NCBI GenBank assembly: GCA_910586705.1 | Contig: CAJUJK010000015.1 | Coordinates: 1-64,000, forward strand | Length of the DNA: 64,000 nt | Direction of reading: 5' to 3' | Source: an uncultured Lachnospiraceae bacterium | GTDB taxonomy: Bacteria; Bacillota; Clostridia; Lachnospirales; Lachnospiraceae | In this document: in pieces, positions 45,236-53,940 of the stretch | Layout: every line of letters begins with the position of its first letter | Position numbering within the stretch: the stretch's first letter is position 1 | Notes under the pieces: model-generated | The model's input: only the letters and a program-made list of their open reading frames with translations | Database searches by the model: none | Told to the model about the DNA's origin: nothing | Translations under genes and position numbers: made by a program

Positions 45236-46834
45236 GTGATAAGTATGGGAGCAAAAGAATGTATTGCAAGCGGTAAAGCGGTGCTGGGTATTGAGTTTGG
45301 TTCTACCAGAATCAAGGCGGTTCTGGTGGATGAGAACAACAAGCCCATCGCATCGGGGGCACACGACTGGGAGAACAGACTGGAGAACGGCATCTGGACT
45401 TATACGCTGGATGACATCTGGACGGGTCTGCAGGATTGCTACAAAAAACTGGCGGAGGATGTGCAGGCGCAGTACGGGGAGAAGCTTGTGAAGCTGGGGG
45501 CGATCGGTTTCTCCGCAATGATGCACGGCTATATGGCGTTCAACGAGAAGGATGAGCTGATGGTTCCCTTCCGCACATGGAGAAATACCATTACGGAAGA
45601 GGCCTCCACAAAGCTGACGGAGCTGTTCAACTATCATATTCCGCAGAGATGGACGATTGCACATCTCTTTCAGGCGGTTTTAAACGGCGAGGCGCATGTG
45701 CCGGATCTGAAATTTGTCATCACGCTGGCGGGCTATATCCAGTGGAAACTGACGGGTGAGAAAATTGTCGGCGTGGGCGAGGCGTCTGGTATGTTCCCGA
45801 TTGATATTGCGACGGGGCAGTTTAATGAAAAGATGATCGCACAGTTTGACGAGGCGGTTGCGGACAAGGGCTTTGCATGGAAACTGAAGGATGTGCTTCC
45901 GGCAGTTTACACCGCGGGGCAGCAGGCGGGTGCGCTGACAGAAGAGGGCGCGAAGCTGCTTGATCCTACCGGCACCTTGCAGGCAGGTATTCCTTTCTGT
46001 CCTCCCGAGGGTGATGCGGGCACAGGCATGGCGGCGACCAACAGCGTGGCACAGCGTACCGGCAATGTATCTGCGGGAACGAGCGTGTTCGGTATGATCG
46101 TTATGGAGAAGGAACTGTCCAAGGTCTATGACGCCATTGATCTGGTGACGACCCCGGATGGCAGCCTTGTGGCGATGGTGCACTGTAACAACTGTACTTC
46201 CGACCTGAATGCGTGGGTGAATCTGTTTAAGGAGTATTCGGAAGTGATGGGCATGAAGGTGGATATGAACGAGCTGTACGGCAACCTCTACCGCAAGGCA
46301 TTGGAGGGAGACGACGACTGCGGCGGTCTGCTTGCCTACAACTATTTCTCCGGCGAGCATGTGACCGGCTTTAACGAGGGACGTCCGCTGTTTGTGAGAA
46401 CGCCCGACGCGAAGTTCAATCTGGCGAACTTTATGAGAGTGCATCTGTTCACCTCCCTCGGTGCGCTGAAGACCGGCTTTGACATTCTTTTCCAGGAAGA
46501 GAAAGTGGAAGTGGATGAGATCTTAGGGCACGGCGGTCTGTTCAAGACCAAGGGCGTAGGGCAGAGCATCCTTGCGGCGGCAATGAACGCACCCGTGAGC
46601 GTTATGGAGACGGCGGGCGAAGGCGGCGCATGGGGCATTGCGCTTCTGGCTTCCTACATGATCAATAAGGGCGCGGACGAGAGTCTGGCGGCGTTCCTCG
46701 ACAGCAAAGTATTTGCGGGTCAGAAGGGTGAGAAGCTGGAGCCGAAGGCGTCCGATGTGGAAGGATTTAACAAGTTTATGAAGTTGTACGGCGCGGGACT
46801 TGCGATCGAGAGAGCGGCAGTTGAATCTATGTAA
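45236..46834 (+). CDS. araB: L-ribulokinase (FGGY family carbohydrate kinase)
   Basis: 532 residues of FGGY kinase: N-terminal ATP/sugar domain with VLGIEFGSTRIKAVLVD, middle KLTGEKIVGVGEASGMFPID, and the C-terminal domain with the HGGLFKTKGVGQSILAAAMN and GEGGAWGIALLA segments. Position between araA and araD makes phosphorylation of L-ribulose to L-ribulose-5-phosphate the clear role. It is somewhat shorter than E. coli AraB (566) and belongs to the clostridial form. GTG 45236 is five bases after AAGGAG; ATG 45245 is the alternative with wider spacing. Confidence 0.92.
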   Translation: MISMGAKECIASGKAVLGIEFGSTRIKAVLVDENNKPIASGAHDWENRLENGIWTYTLDDIWTGLQDCYKKLAEDVQAQYGEKLVKLGAIGFSAMMHGYMAFNEKDELMVPFRTWRNTITEEASTKLTELFNYHIPQRWTIAHLFQAVLNGEAHVPDLKFVITLAGYIQWKLTGEKIVGVGEASGMFPIDIATGQFNEKMIAQFDEAVADKGFAWKLKDVLPAVYTAGQQAGALTEEGAKLLDPTGTLQAGIPFCPPEGDAGTGMAATNSVAQRTGNVSAGTSVFGMIVMEKELSKVYDAIDLVTTPDGSLVAMVHCNNCTSDLNAWVNLFKEYSEVMGMKVDMNELYGNLYRKALEGDDDCGGLLAYNYFSGEHVTGFNEGRPLFVRTPDAKFNLANFMRVHLFTSLGALKTGFDILFQEEKVEVDEILGHGGLFKTKGVGQSILAAAMNAPVSVMETAGEGGAWGIALLASYMINKGADESLAAFLDSKVFAGQKGEKLEPKASDVEGFNKFMKLYGAGLAIERAAVESM

Positions 46835-46877
46835 TATCAAAATCTGAGCAGAGTGAAATATATACAGGAGGTATAAC

Positions 46878-47573
46878 ATGTTAGAGGAACTGAAAAAACG
46901 TGTCTATGAGGCGAATATGCTGCTTCCGAAGTATGGACTTGTCACATTCACATGGGGGAATGTGAGTGAGATTGACAGGGAGAGCGGTATTTTTGCGATC
47001 AAGCCGAGCGGCGTGGACTATGACAAGCTGACGCCGGATGATATGGTACTTGTGGATCTGGAAGGCAACAAGGTGGAGGGGAAGTATAATCCTTCTTCCG
47101 ACACGGCGACCCATGTGGAGCTCTACAAGGCTTACGAGGAGATCGGCGGCGTTGTACATACCCATTCTTCCTATGCCACAAGCTGGGCACAGGCGGGCAG
47201 AAGCATTCCCTGTTACGGGACGACCCATGCGGATTACTTTTACGGGGATATCCCGTGTCTGCGCTGTCTGAATGAGGACGAGATCGCGGATGCTTACGAG
47301 AAGAACACCGGGCTTCTGATTGTCAGCGAGTTTAAGAGAATGGATAAAGACCCGGTGGCGGTTCCGGCAGTGCTCTGCAAGAACCACGGTCCTTTTGCGT
47401 GGGGCAAAGACGCGCATGAGGCGGTGCACAATGCGGTTGTACTCGAGGAAGTGGCGAAGATGGCTTACCGCGCGGAGACGATCCATGCGAGGATTCAGCC
47501 CGCGCCGCAGGAACTGCAGGATAAGCATTATTTCCGCAAGCATGGCGCTAACGCGTACTACGGACAAAAGTAA
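46878..47573 (+). CDS. araD: L-ribulose-5-phosphate 4-epimerase
   Basis: 231 residues, the size of E. coli AraD, class II aldolase/adducin fold. Zinc ligands H94 and H96 (VVHTHSSYATSWAQAG) and H170 (KNHGPFAWG) are present, as is the phosphate-binding GNVSEID region near the N-terminus. It epimerises L-ribulose-5-phosphate to D-xylulose-5-phosphate, the end of the arabinose-specific steps. AGGAGG precedes ATG 46878. It lies 43 bp after araB; a perfect 12-bp palindrome follows the gene before the transketolase pair. Confidence 0.95.
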   Translation: MLEELKKRVYEANMLLPKYGLVTFTWGNVSEIDRESGIFAIKPSGVDYDKLTPDDMVLVDLEGNKVEGKYNPSSDTATHVELYKAYEEIGGVVHTHSSYATSWAQAGRSIPCYGTTHADYFYGDIPCLRCLNEDEIADAYEKNTGLLIVSEFKRMDKDPVAVPAVLCKNHGPFAWGKDAHEAVHNAVVLEEVAKMAYRAETIHARIQPAPQELQDKHYFRKHGANAYYGQK

Positions 47574-47579
47574 TTAATT

Positions 47580-47591
47580 GTGCCCGGGCAC
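47580..47591. repeat. 12-bp palindrome after araD
   Basis: GTGCCCGGGCAC, a perfect palindrome six bases after the araD stop. Too short for a typical terminator and without a T-tract. Confidence 0.35.
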
Positions 47592-47664
47592 GGTGACAAA
47601 ATGAAAGCTTTGTGATACACTTTAGGCAGATGATTATTATAGTTTTGATGGATGGAGGACAGCG

Positions 47665-48504
47665 ATGAACAAATTAGAGTTACAAAAAACAGCTAATGAA
47701 GTTCGCAAGGGTATCGTGACGGCGGTACATGGCGCGAAGGCAGGGCATCCGGGCGGATCTCTGTCGGCGGCAGACATTTTTACTTACTTATATTTTGAAG
47801 AGATGAACATTGACCCGAAAGATCCGAAGAAGGCGGACAGGGACCGTTTCGTGCTTTCCAAGGGGCATACGGCTCCCGGGCTTTATTCCGTTCTGGCAAA
47901 CAGAGGGTACTTCCCGGTAGAGGATCTGCCCACGCTGCGCCACCTCGGCTCCTATCTGCAGGGACATCCCTGTATGCAGGAGACGCCCGGCGTAGATATG
48001 TCTTCAGGCTCTCTGGGACAGGGCATTTCCGCGGCAGTAGGTATGGCTCTCGCGGCGAAGATGGACGGCAAGGATTACAGAACCTACACGCTGCTCGGTG
48101 ACGGCGAGATTCAGGAAGGGCAGGTATGGGAGGCTTCCATGTTTGCGGGACACAGAAAGCTTGACAATCTGGTGGTGATCGTGGACAACAACGGACTGCA
48201 GATTGACGGTAAGATTGATGACGTGTGTTCCCCTTACCCGATTGACAAGAAGTTCGAGGCGTTCAACTTCCACGTAATCAATATCGACGGCAATGACTTT
48301 GACCAGATCGACGCGGCATTCAAGGAGGCAAAGGCGACCAAGGGTATGCCCACCGCTATTATCTGTAAGACGGTGAAGGGCAAAGGCGTTTCCTTTATGG
48401 AGAACAATGCGGGCTGGCATGGCAAGGCTCCCAATGATGAAGAGTATGCGACGGCGATGGCTGATCTTACAAAGATCGGTGAAGAGTTAGGAGGTGCAAA
48501 CTAA
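47665..48504 (+). CDS. tktA: Transketolase, N-terminal subunit
   Basis: 279 residues: the thiamine-diphosphate-binding (Pyr/PP) half of transketolase, with HPGGSLSAADIFTYLYF, LSKGHTAPGLYSVL and the ThDP/Mg2+ motif GDGEIQEGQVWEA through DNNGLQID. Split transketolases with separate N and C chains are common in Clostridia and Archaea. It works with the next gene, whose start codon overlaps its stop. It links arabinose-derived xylulose-5-P to glycolysis by two-carbon transfer. GGAGG precedes ATG 47665. Confidence 0.93.
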   Translation: MNKLELQKTANEVRKGIVTAVHGAKAGHPGGSLSAADIFTYLYFEEMNIDPKDPKKADRDRFVLSKGHTAPGLYSVLANRGYFPVEDLPTLRHLGSYLQGHPCMQETPGVDMSSGSLGQGISAAVGMALAAKMDGKDYRTYTLLGDGEIQEGQVWEASMFAGHRKLDNLVVIVDNNGLQIDGKIDDVCSPYPIDKKFEAFNFHVINIDGNDFDQIDAAFKEAKATKGMPTAIICKTVKGKGVSFMENNAGWHGKAPNDEEYATAMADLTKIGEELGGAN

Positions 48505-49445
48505 TGGCAGATGTAAAGAAAATTGCGACAAGAGAAAGCTATGGTAATGCACTTGCCGAGTGTGGTGCAGAATTTCCCAATCTGGTAGTGCTGGATGCGG
48601 ACCTTGCAGGCGCGACCAAGACGGGCGTTTTCTTAAAGGCATTCCCGGACCGCCATATCGACTGCGGTATTGCGGAGTGTAACATGACAGGTATTGCGGC
48701 AGGCCTTGCTACCTGCGGCAAGATTCCCTTTATCAGTTCCTTCGCCATGTTCGCGGCAGGACGTAACTTTGAGCAGGTTCGTAACTCCATCGGTTATCCT
48801 CATTTAAATGTAAAGATCGGTGCAACCCATGCCGGCATTACCGTAGGCGAGGACGGCGCAACCCATCAGTGTAACGAGGATGTAGCTCTGATGCGGACCA
48901 TTCCCGGTATGACCGTGATCGTTCCCTCCGATGATGTGGAGGCGAAGGCGGCGGTGAGAGCGGCGATCGAGATGGAAGGTCCCGTATATCTGCGCTTTGG
49001 CCGTGCGGCTGTCCCGGTAATCAACGACAAGCCGGATTATAAATTTGAGATCGGCAAGGGCGTTCTTCTGAGAGAGGGGACGGATGTGACGATCATCGCA
49101 AGCGGCATTACGGTTTCCTCCGCTCTGGATGCGGCGGAAATGCTCGCGGCGGACGGCATCAGCGCAGAAGTGATCAATATCCACACCATCAAGCCTCTGG
49201 ATGAGGAGCTGGTACTTGCTTCCGCAAAGAAGACCGGCAAAGTGGTGACCGCGGAGGAGCACACCGTGATCGGCGGTCTTGGCAGCGCTGTCTGCGACTG
49301 TCTGTCTGAGAAACATCCCACACCCGTTCTGCGGATCGGTATGCAGGATACCTTCGGCGAGTCCGGCTCCGCGAATGCACTGGTAGAGAAGTACGGTCTG
49401 GACGGAAAAGGCATTTACGAAAAGGTAAAAACTTTTGTAAAATAG
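48504..49445 (+). CDS. tktB: Transketolase, C-terminal subunit
   Basis: 313 residues: the pyrimidine-binding domain (RESYGNALAECGAEFPNLVVLDADLAG, then the catalytic-glutamate region CGIAECNMTGIAAGLATCG) and the C-terminal transketolase domain (VTAEEHTVIGGLGSAV). ATG 48504 shares its first base with the last base of the previous stop codon (TAATG), so the two chains are made in equal amounts. A DXS-like split enzyme is the alternative, but the context of pentose phosphate genes argues for transketolase. Confidence 0.93.
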   Translation: MADVKKIATRESYGNALAECGAEFPNLVVLDADLAGATKTGVFLKAFPDRHIDCGIAECNMTGIAAGLATCGKIPFISSFAMFAAGRNFEQVRNSIGYPHLNVKIGATHAGITVGEDGATHQCNEDVALMRTIPGMTVIVPSDDVEAKAAVRAAIEMEGPVYLRFGRAAVPVINDKPDYKFEIGKGVLLREGTDVTIIASGITVSSALDAAEMLAADGISAEVINIHTIKPLDEELVLASAKKTGKVVTAEEHTVIGGLGSAVCDCLSEKHPTPVLRIGMQDTFGESGSANALVEKYGLDGKGIYEKVKTFVK

Positions 49446-49459
49446 AGAGGCACCTGATT

Positions 49460-50113
49460 ATGGGTAAAAGAATTTTGTCTCCCTCCATTCTGGCGGCGGA
49501 TTTCGCCAGACTGGGGGAGCAGATCAAAGAGGCGGACGAAGCCGGGGCGGAATATATACATATTGATGTGATGGACGGGGTGTTTGTACCATCCATTTCC
49601 TTTGGGATGCCGGTGATCCGTTCCATCCGTAAGGTGACAGACAGGGTGTTTGATGTGCACCTGATGATCGTCGATCCGGATCGGTATCTGAAGGAGTTCA
49701 AGGCGTGCGGTGCGGACAGCATCACATTCCATCTGGAAGCCACGGACGACGCGGAGGAGACCATTGATCTGATACGAAACCTCGGTTGCAGGGTTGGCAT
49801 GTCGATCAAGCCGAAAACCCCTGTGGAGGCGGTCAGAAAATACCTGCCTAAGCTGGATATGCTGCTGGTGATGACGGTGGAGCCGGGATTCGGCGGTCAG
49901 AAATACATCCCCGAATCGACGGAGCGCATCCGCAGAATACGGGAGATGGCTGACGAGATGGGACTTGACCTTGATATTCAGGTGGACGGAGGCATCACGG
50001 TGGATAATGCGAAAATCGTGTTGGATGCCGGCGCCAATGTGATTGTGGCGGGGTCCGCTGTTTTCGGAGGCAGCATTACAGAAAATGTAAAGAGATATCT
50101 GGCACAATTTTGA
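49460..50113 (+). CDS. rpe: Ribulose-phosphate 3-epimerase
   Basis: 217-residue TIM-barrel enzyme with all the family motifs: PSILAADF, HIDVMDGVFVPSISFG, DVHLMI, VEPGFGGQKYIP and the phosphate-binding VDGGI and GSAVFG. It interconverts D-ribulose-5-P and D-xylulose-5-P. As last gene of the ara operon (14 bp after the transketolase) it lets arabinose carbon reach ribose-5-P for the transketolase reactions. Transcription should stop at the hairpin at 50126. Confidence 0.96.
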   Translation: MGKRILSPSILAADFARLGEQIKEADEAGAEYIHIDVMDGVFVPSISFGMPVIRSIRKVTDRVFDVHLMIVDPDRYLKEFKACGADSITFHLEATDDAEETIDLIRNLGCRVGMSIKPKTPVEAVRKYLPKLDMLLVMTVEPGFGGQKYIPESTERIRRIREMADEMGLDLDIQVDGGITVDNAKIVLDAGANVIVAGSAVFGGSITENVKRYLAQF

Positions 50114-50125
50114 TCTTTAAATGCG

Positions 50126-50150
50126 TGGCGCAGTCATTCAGACTGCGCCA
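50126..50150. terminator. Terminator shared by rpe and the convergent ATPase gene
   Basis: Perfect 10-bp stem TGGCGCAGTC/GACTGCGCCA with a five-base loop; it overlaps the last codons of the convergent gene. Confidence 0.75.
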
Positions 50151-51601
50151 TTGACTTTGCGGGCTGCCTCCGCTTTTCCCAGAAGGTAAAGAAAGACGAT
50201 GGCGGGCACACGCAGGATCGGGGTAGCCGTTTCGTGCTTTGTAAAGCCGAAATCGTTTATCTCTTTTGTGATCAAAAAGGCGTGGGTCACTTTTGCGGTT
50301 TTATCTTTACACAAGTCCACGATTGCATCTGTGGCGGGGATGTGGGAATTGCCGCGGTATTTGACTTCGCAGAGTATTTTCTGCCGGGGCAGTTCCACCA
50401 CCACATCGACTTCCTTCTGGTTGTCTCTGGCATTTCTGAAATAGCCAAGCTGCGCGGGGGTGCCTTGATAGAAGGAAACCATGTGCTTATAGACAGCGGT
50501 TTCCACCACGGCTCCCAGCTCGGTTTCATCCGACAGCACATCGTCAATCATCAGCACCGCATTCCGGATCGCGGCATCGGCGATAAAAATCTTCGGTTTC
50601 CCTTTTGACGCTCCCTTGCTGCCTACGTTCATGGGTTTGGACAGATAGATGAGGTTGGACATTTCCAGAGCCTCAATATAGTTGTCGATGGTGGAGACGG
50701 ATATGTTTTCAAGCTCCTTCGCTGCCGTGGTTGCGCTGAAAATTTCCGTGGTGTTCATACATAAATATAGAAACAGCTTTTCTATAAGCAGAGGGTTGCG
50801 GATGTTAAACAGGGACAGCACGTCGCGCTTAATGACCTTATCCACCACATCTTCCCGGAGCATCCGCTGCGCATACAGGTCGTCGCCGGACAGTACAAGC
50901 TCCGGGAAACCGCCGAGGGTCAGATAGCGGTTGAAATGCGTCCGCAGAGGCAGAAACCTGCCAACCAGATCGCTGAGCCGGGCATGGCTCATAGCGGAAA
51001 GATCGCAGGGCTGTATGGTTTCTGAAGCCAGCGGGTCTTCCAGACCGAGTATCATACAATATTCGTAAAAGGACATGGTGGGAATCTTCAAAATGTTCCA
51101 TCTGCCTGTGCCGCTGTCGGCAGAGCCTTTTTCCAAAACAGGGCTTGCCGAGCCTGTGGCAATCATGCGGATGTCCTTCCTGCTGTCATAAATGACTTTC
51201 ATCCATAACTCCCAGTCATCCGTATATTGGATTTCGTCAAAAAAAAGATATTTCTCCCCCTCGACCGGATACATGGATTCGTAGACGGACAGTACGGTAT
51301 CTACGCTGACAAGCTTAAAGATCGGATTGTCAAAGGAGACATACAGAATATTTCTCGGATTGACGCCTTCATCCAGCAGTCTGTCAATAATCTGGTACTG
51401 TATCGTGGTCTTGCCGACACGTCTCATGCCGGAAAGGACAACAAAACGGCGGATACTTGGATGTCTGAGCATTTGGAAAGCCTCGTAATATGCCAGCCGT
51501 CTCAGCGGTTTCGCATCGTCTTTGACGGCGGAGAGCGATCTCCACCATGGGTTATACTGCCATAGCACTTTTATAATTTTTTCCTCGCCTACAATTGCCA
51601 T
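50138..51601 (-). CDS. AAA ATPase with DUF4143 domain
   Basis: 487 residues: N-terminal AAA_14 ATPase with Walker A GMRRVGKTT and Walker B YLFFDEIQYT, a sensor-like ATGSAS stretch, then DUF4143 (about 320-430) resembling a PD-(D/E)XK fold with EVDVVVELPRQKILCEVKYR. This family is very common in gut Firmicutes and Bacteroidetes; its role is unknown, with defence or mobile-element links proposed. The Walker A and B and the nuclease-like E...EVK residues are all present, so the protein looks intact. It is transcribed alone from a near-consensus promoter with an adjacent palindrome. Confidence 0.85.
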   Translation of the reverse strand: MAIVGEEKIIKVLWQYNPWWRSLSAVKDDAKPLRRLAYYEAFQMLRHPSIRRFVVLSGMRRVGKTTIQYQIIDRLLDEGVNPRNILYVSFDNPIFKLVSVDTVLSVYESMYPVEGEKYLFFDEIQYTDDWELWMKVIYDSRKDIRMIATGSASPVLEKGSADSGTGRWNILKIPTMSFYEYCMILGLEDPLASETIQPCDLSAMSHARLSDLVGRFLPLRTHFNRYLTLGGFPELVLSGDDLYAQRMLREDVVDKVIKRDVLSLFNIRNPLLIEKLFLYLCMNTTEIFSATTAAKELENISVSTIDNYIEALEMSNLIYLSKPMNVGSKGASKGKPKIFIADAAIRNAVLMIDDVLSDETELGAVVETAVYKHMVSFYQGTPAQLGYFRNARDNQKEVDVVVELPRQKILCEVKYRGNSHIPATDAIVDLCKDKTAKVTHAFLITKEINDFGFTKHETATPILRVPAIVFLYLLGKAEAARKVNGAV

Positions 51602-51689
51602 GAGATGCCTCCTTTTATTTTATACAAAGCAGTATTTCGGTGTAATAAAGGAATATACCCGATAAACAATACGACTGTTTTGTAGTTAT

Positions 51690-51718
51690 ATTATAATAAT
51701 AGTATAGAAATTTTGCAA
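51690..51718 (-). promoter_or_regulatory. Promoter of the DUF4143 ATPase gene
   Basis: On the minus strand TTGCAA (51713-51718), 17-bp spacer, TATAAT (51690-51695). Confidence 0.6.
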
Positions 51719-51740
51719 GTATATTTATAGTATATACAAA

Positions 51741-51760
51741 ATGTTATAGTTGTATAACAT
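51741..51760. repeat. Perfect inverted repeat upstream of the ATPase promoter
   Basis: ATGTTATA-GTTG-TATAACAT, 22 bp upstream of the -35 box; an operator candidate. Confidence 0.45.
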
Positions 51761-51793
51761 ATTAATAGGCATAAAGTTCAAATAGTATAACAC

Positions 51794-51847
51794 AAAAACA
51801 AGCAGACTGTTTTCGCATTATACTATGAAAACAGTCTGCTTGTTTTT
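51794..51847. terminator. Very strong terminator hairpin after the MATE gene
   Basis: A perfect 21-bp stem running from AAAAACAAGCAG to CTGCTTGTTTTT around a 12-nt loop, A-rich and T-rich at its ends so it can act in both directions. Confidence 0.85.
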
Positions 51848-51876
51848 ACGATATGATATGTATTCTGCCACATGTT

Positions 51877-53274
51877 TTAGGAAACTATATTCTGGAGCCA
51901 TATCCCTTTCTTGACCAGCACAAATCCGATCACACATTTAATCCAGTCGCCCATCTGCACAAAGGCATAGACCGCGGCAACGGGCAACGCTGTGTAGCGG
52001 CTCAGCGTAAAGGCGATCACCACGCTGACACACCAGATGAATACGCTGTCGAAAAGGAAAGTGATGATTGTTTTGCCGCCGGAACGCAGGGTAAAGTAAG
52101 AGGCGTGCATAAAGGCGTTCTGCGGCATAAAGACGGCGGTAAGCATAATGAAGTATGTCGCCAGCTGTTTCGATTCGCCGTTTGTGTTGTAGAGCAGCGG
52201 GAAAAACTGCGCCAGCAAAAGCATGACGGCAGCGATCACTACGCAGCTGAAAACGGAAAAGGCAATCATCTTATTATCCGTATCCCTTGCCTCTTTCATT
52301 TTACCCGCGCCGAGAAGCTGTCCCACAATGATTGCCACGGAATCGCCCAGCGCAATAAACACGATGTTAAATACATTGTTGATCGTATTGGAAATATTGA
52401 GCGCGGCAATTACGTTCAAACCCCGGATGGAATAGCACTGTGTCAGCATCGCCGTGCCTGCCGCCCAAAGTGTTTCATTTAGAAGAAGTGGCATTCCTTT
52501 TGTTATTATTTTTATCATCAGAGAACCGGGAACTTTCAATGTAGTGTAGAGTCCCTGCACAAAAGGATTCTCCTGTGCGTGGCGGTGCGTGTATATGAGT
52601 ACGATCGCACACTCAACAAAACGTGAAATGATGGTGGCAAGAGCCGCGCCGCGCACGCCCAGAGCCGGCATACCGAATTTGCCGTAAATTAACAGGTAAT
52701 TCAATATAAGGTTGACGAAAACGGCGATTACGCCTGCTTTCATGGGCAGAATCGTCTTGCCGCATTCCCGCAGGGTGCTGGAATAAACCTGAACCAGCAT
52801 AAAAGGAATCAGCCCGGGAAGCATAATCTGAAGATACTCTCTGCCATAGCGCAGGGTAGCTGCAGCGCTCTCCACCGTGCCGTCTCCCTGCAGATAGAAG
52901 GAGATCAGCGGACTGCCGGCAGTCAGCAGCAGAATCACCGTAAATAAGGTAATCAAAGAAACCATCCATATTTTAAAGCGGACGGTCTGCCGGACACCCT
53001 CCTGATTTTTCTGTCCGAAATACTGCGCGGTAAAAATACCTGCGCCGGATACACCGCCGAACAGGCAGAGGTTATAGACAAAAAGAAGCTGGTTTACAAT
53101 GGCGACGCCGGACATTTGCTCCGTGCCGATCTGCCCGATCATAATATTGTCCAAAAGACTCACAAAATTTGTGATTCCGTTCTGGATCATAATGGGGACG
53201 GCAATGGCGAGAACCATCTTGTAAAAGTTTTTGTCTCCAATGAATTTGTGTTGTGTTTTTTCTAAAAGTCTCAT
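51877..53274 (-). CDS. MATE family efflux transporter
   Basis: 465 residues with twelve predicted membrane helices in two halves, each beginning with a MatE domain (IMIQNGITNFVSLLDNIMIGQIG at the start; LPLLLNETLWAAGTAMLTQCY in the second half). It resembles the NorM/DinF superfamily, which exports drugs or metabolites using Na+ or H+. The substrate is not predictable. ATG 53274 has GGTGG just upstream. It is divergent from a BlaI-type repressor with a palindromic candidate operator between them, so it may be that repressor's target. Confidence 0.9.
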   Translation of the reverse strand: MRLLEKTQHKFIGDKNFYKMVLAIAVPIMIQNGITNFVSLLDNIMIGQIGTEQMSGVAIVNQLLFVYNLCLFGGVSGAGIFTAQYFGQKNQEGVRQTVRFKIWMVSLITLFTVILLLTAGSPLISFYLQGDGTVESAAATLRYGREYLQIMLPGLIPFMLVQVYSSTLRECGKTILPMKAGVIAVFVNLILNYLLIYGKFGMPALGVRGAALATIISRFVECAIVLIYTHRHAQENPFVQGLYTTLKVPGSLMIKIITKGMPLLLNETLWAAGTAMLTQCYSIRGLNVIAALNISNTINNVFNIVFIALGDSVAIIVGQLLGAGKMKEARDTDNKMIAFSVFSCVVIAAVMLLLAQFFPLLYNTNGESKQLATYFIMLTAVFMPQNAFMHASYFTLRSGGKTIITFLFDSVFIWCVSVVIAFTLSRYTALPVAAVYAFVQMGDWIKCVIGFVLVKKGIWLQNIVS

Positions 53275-53363
53275 TCCACCATTCTACAGTATCCGCATGG
53301 CTGATGCAACTTAATTTTATCGGTTTTGTATGTATATTGTGCCTGTGCTCAGGCATATTTTAT

Positions 53364-53374
53364 ATGTAGTACAT
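53364..53374. promoter_or_regulatory. Candidate BlaI-type operator
   Basis: ATGTAGTACAT, an 11-bp palindrome containing the TGTA/TACA halves typical of BlaI/MecI sites, between the divergent MATE and BlaI-like genes. A GCCTG/CAGGC hairpin lies just beside it (53341-53354). Confidence 0.45.
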
Positions 53375-53419
53375 TTTACCAAAAATTAACATTTTGTTGA
53401 TTAATTAGAAAATTACGCC

Positions 53420-53448
53420 TTGTCATTAAATGAATGATGAAATATGAT
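53420..53448 (+). promoter_or_regulatory. Promoter of the BlaI-like gene
   Basis: TTGTCA (53420-53425), 17-bp spacer, TATGAT (53443-53448). Confidence 0.6.
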
Positions 53449-53505
53449 AAAGTAAGCGAAAATACAAAAACGATAAGGATTTGAGGACGGAAGGAGAAGA
53501 TATAC

Positions 53506-53823
53506 ATGGAACTTCAAGGTTTGACAAACTGTGAAACGCTGGTAATGAAAACAGTGTGGGATGCGGAGAGAGAACTGGATCTGGCGGATATCACACTGAG
53601 AGTAAACGAGGCGTATGATAAAGAGTGGAAGCCGCAGACAGTTTCCACCTTTTTGGCGAGGCTTGTCAAAAAGGGGTATTTAAAGAATTACAGACAGGGG
53701 CGGGTATTTTATTATCAGATACTGGTTCCGCAAAAAGAATATCTCGGCAAGCTGGCGGAAGGGTTTTTGAAATTCTGGAAACAGGAAAATGTGGATATTT
53801 TTCTGGCGGCACTGGAAAAATAG
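53506..53823 (+). CDS. BlaI/MecI family transcriptional repressor
   Basis: 105-residue winged-helix protein. It has the family's NCETLVMKTVWDAERELDLADIT start, the recognition helix around QTVSTFLARLVKKGYL and the wing NYRQGRVFYYQI, with a short dimerisation tail. BlaI repressors are inactivated when the BlaR1 membrane protease cuts them in response to beta-lactams; no BlaR1 gene adjoins this one, so its signal is unknown. ATG 53506 has GGAAGGAG upstream. It reads into the methionine aminopeptidase region, but that gene has its own -10-like TACAAT before it. Confidence 0.88.
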   Translation: MELQGLTNCETLVMKTVWDAERELDLADITLRVNEAYDKEWKPQTVSTFLARLVKKGYLKNYRQGRVFYYQILVPQKEYLGKLAEGFLKFWKQENVDIFLAALEK

Positions 53824-53940
53824 TCCCCCTTGCACGAACCGGGTAGGGACATCGCCTGCAATGGTGCGGAATACCTCTCCCATTTTCTACTCCGGTGTGC
53901 TACAATAGGTAGGGCAAAAGAAACGGAGATGACATTTTTT

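Noticed and set aside
43847..45664. A 605-codon open frame antisense to araA and the start of araB.
   Set aside because: araA beneath it has every catalytic residue and a ribosome site; the antisense frame has no family motifs and results from GC-biased third positions.
50138..51601. DUF4143 ATPase as part of a defence island with the Uma2 genes.
   Set aside because: It lies 20 kb away, next to housekeeping genes, with its own promoter and terminators; no linking evidence.
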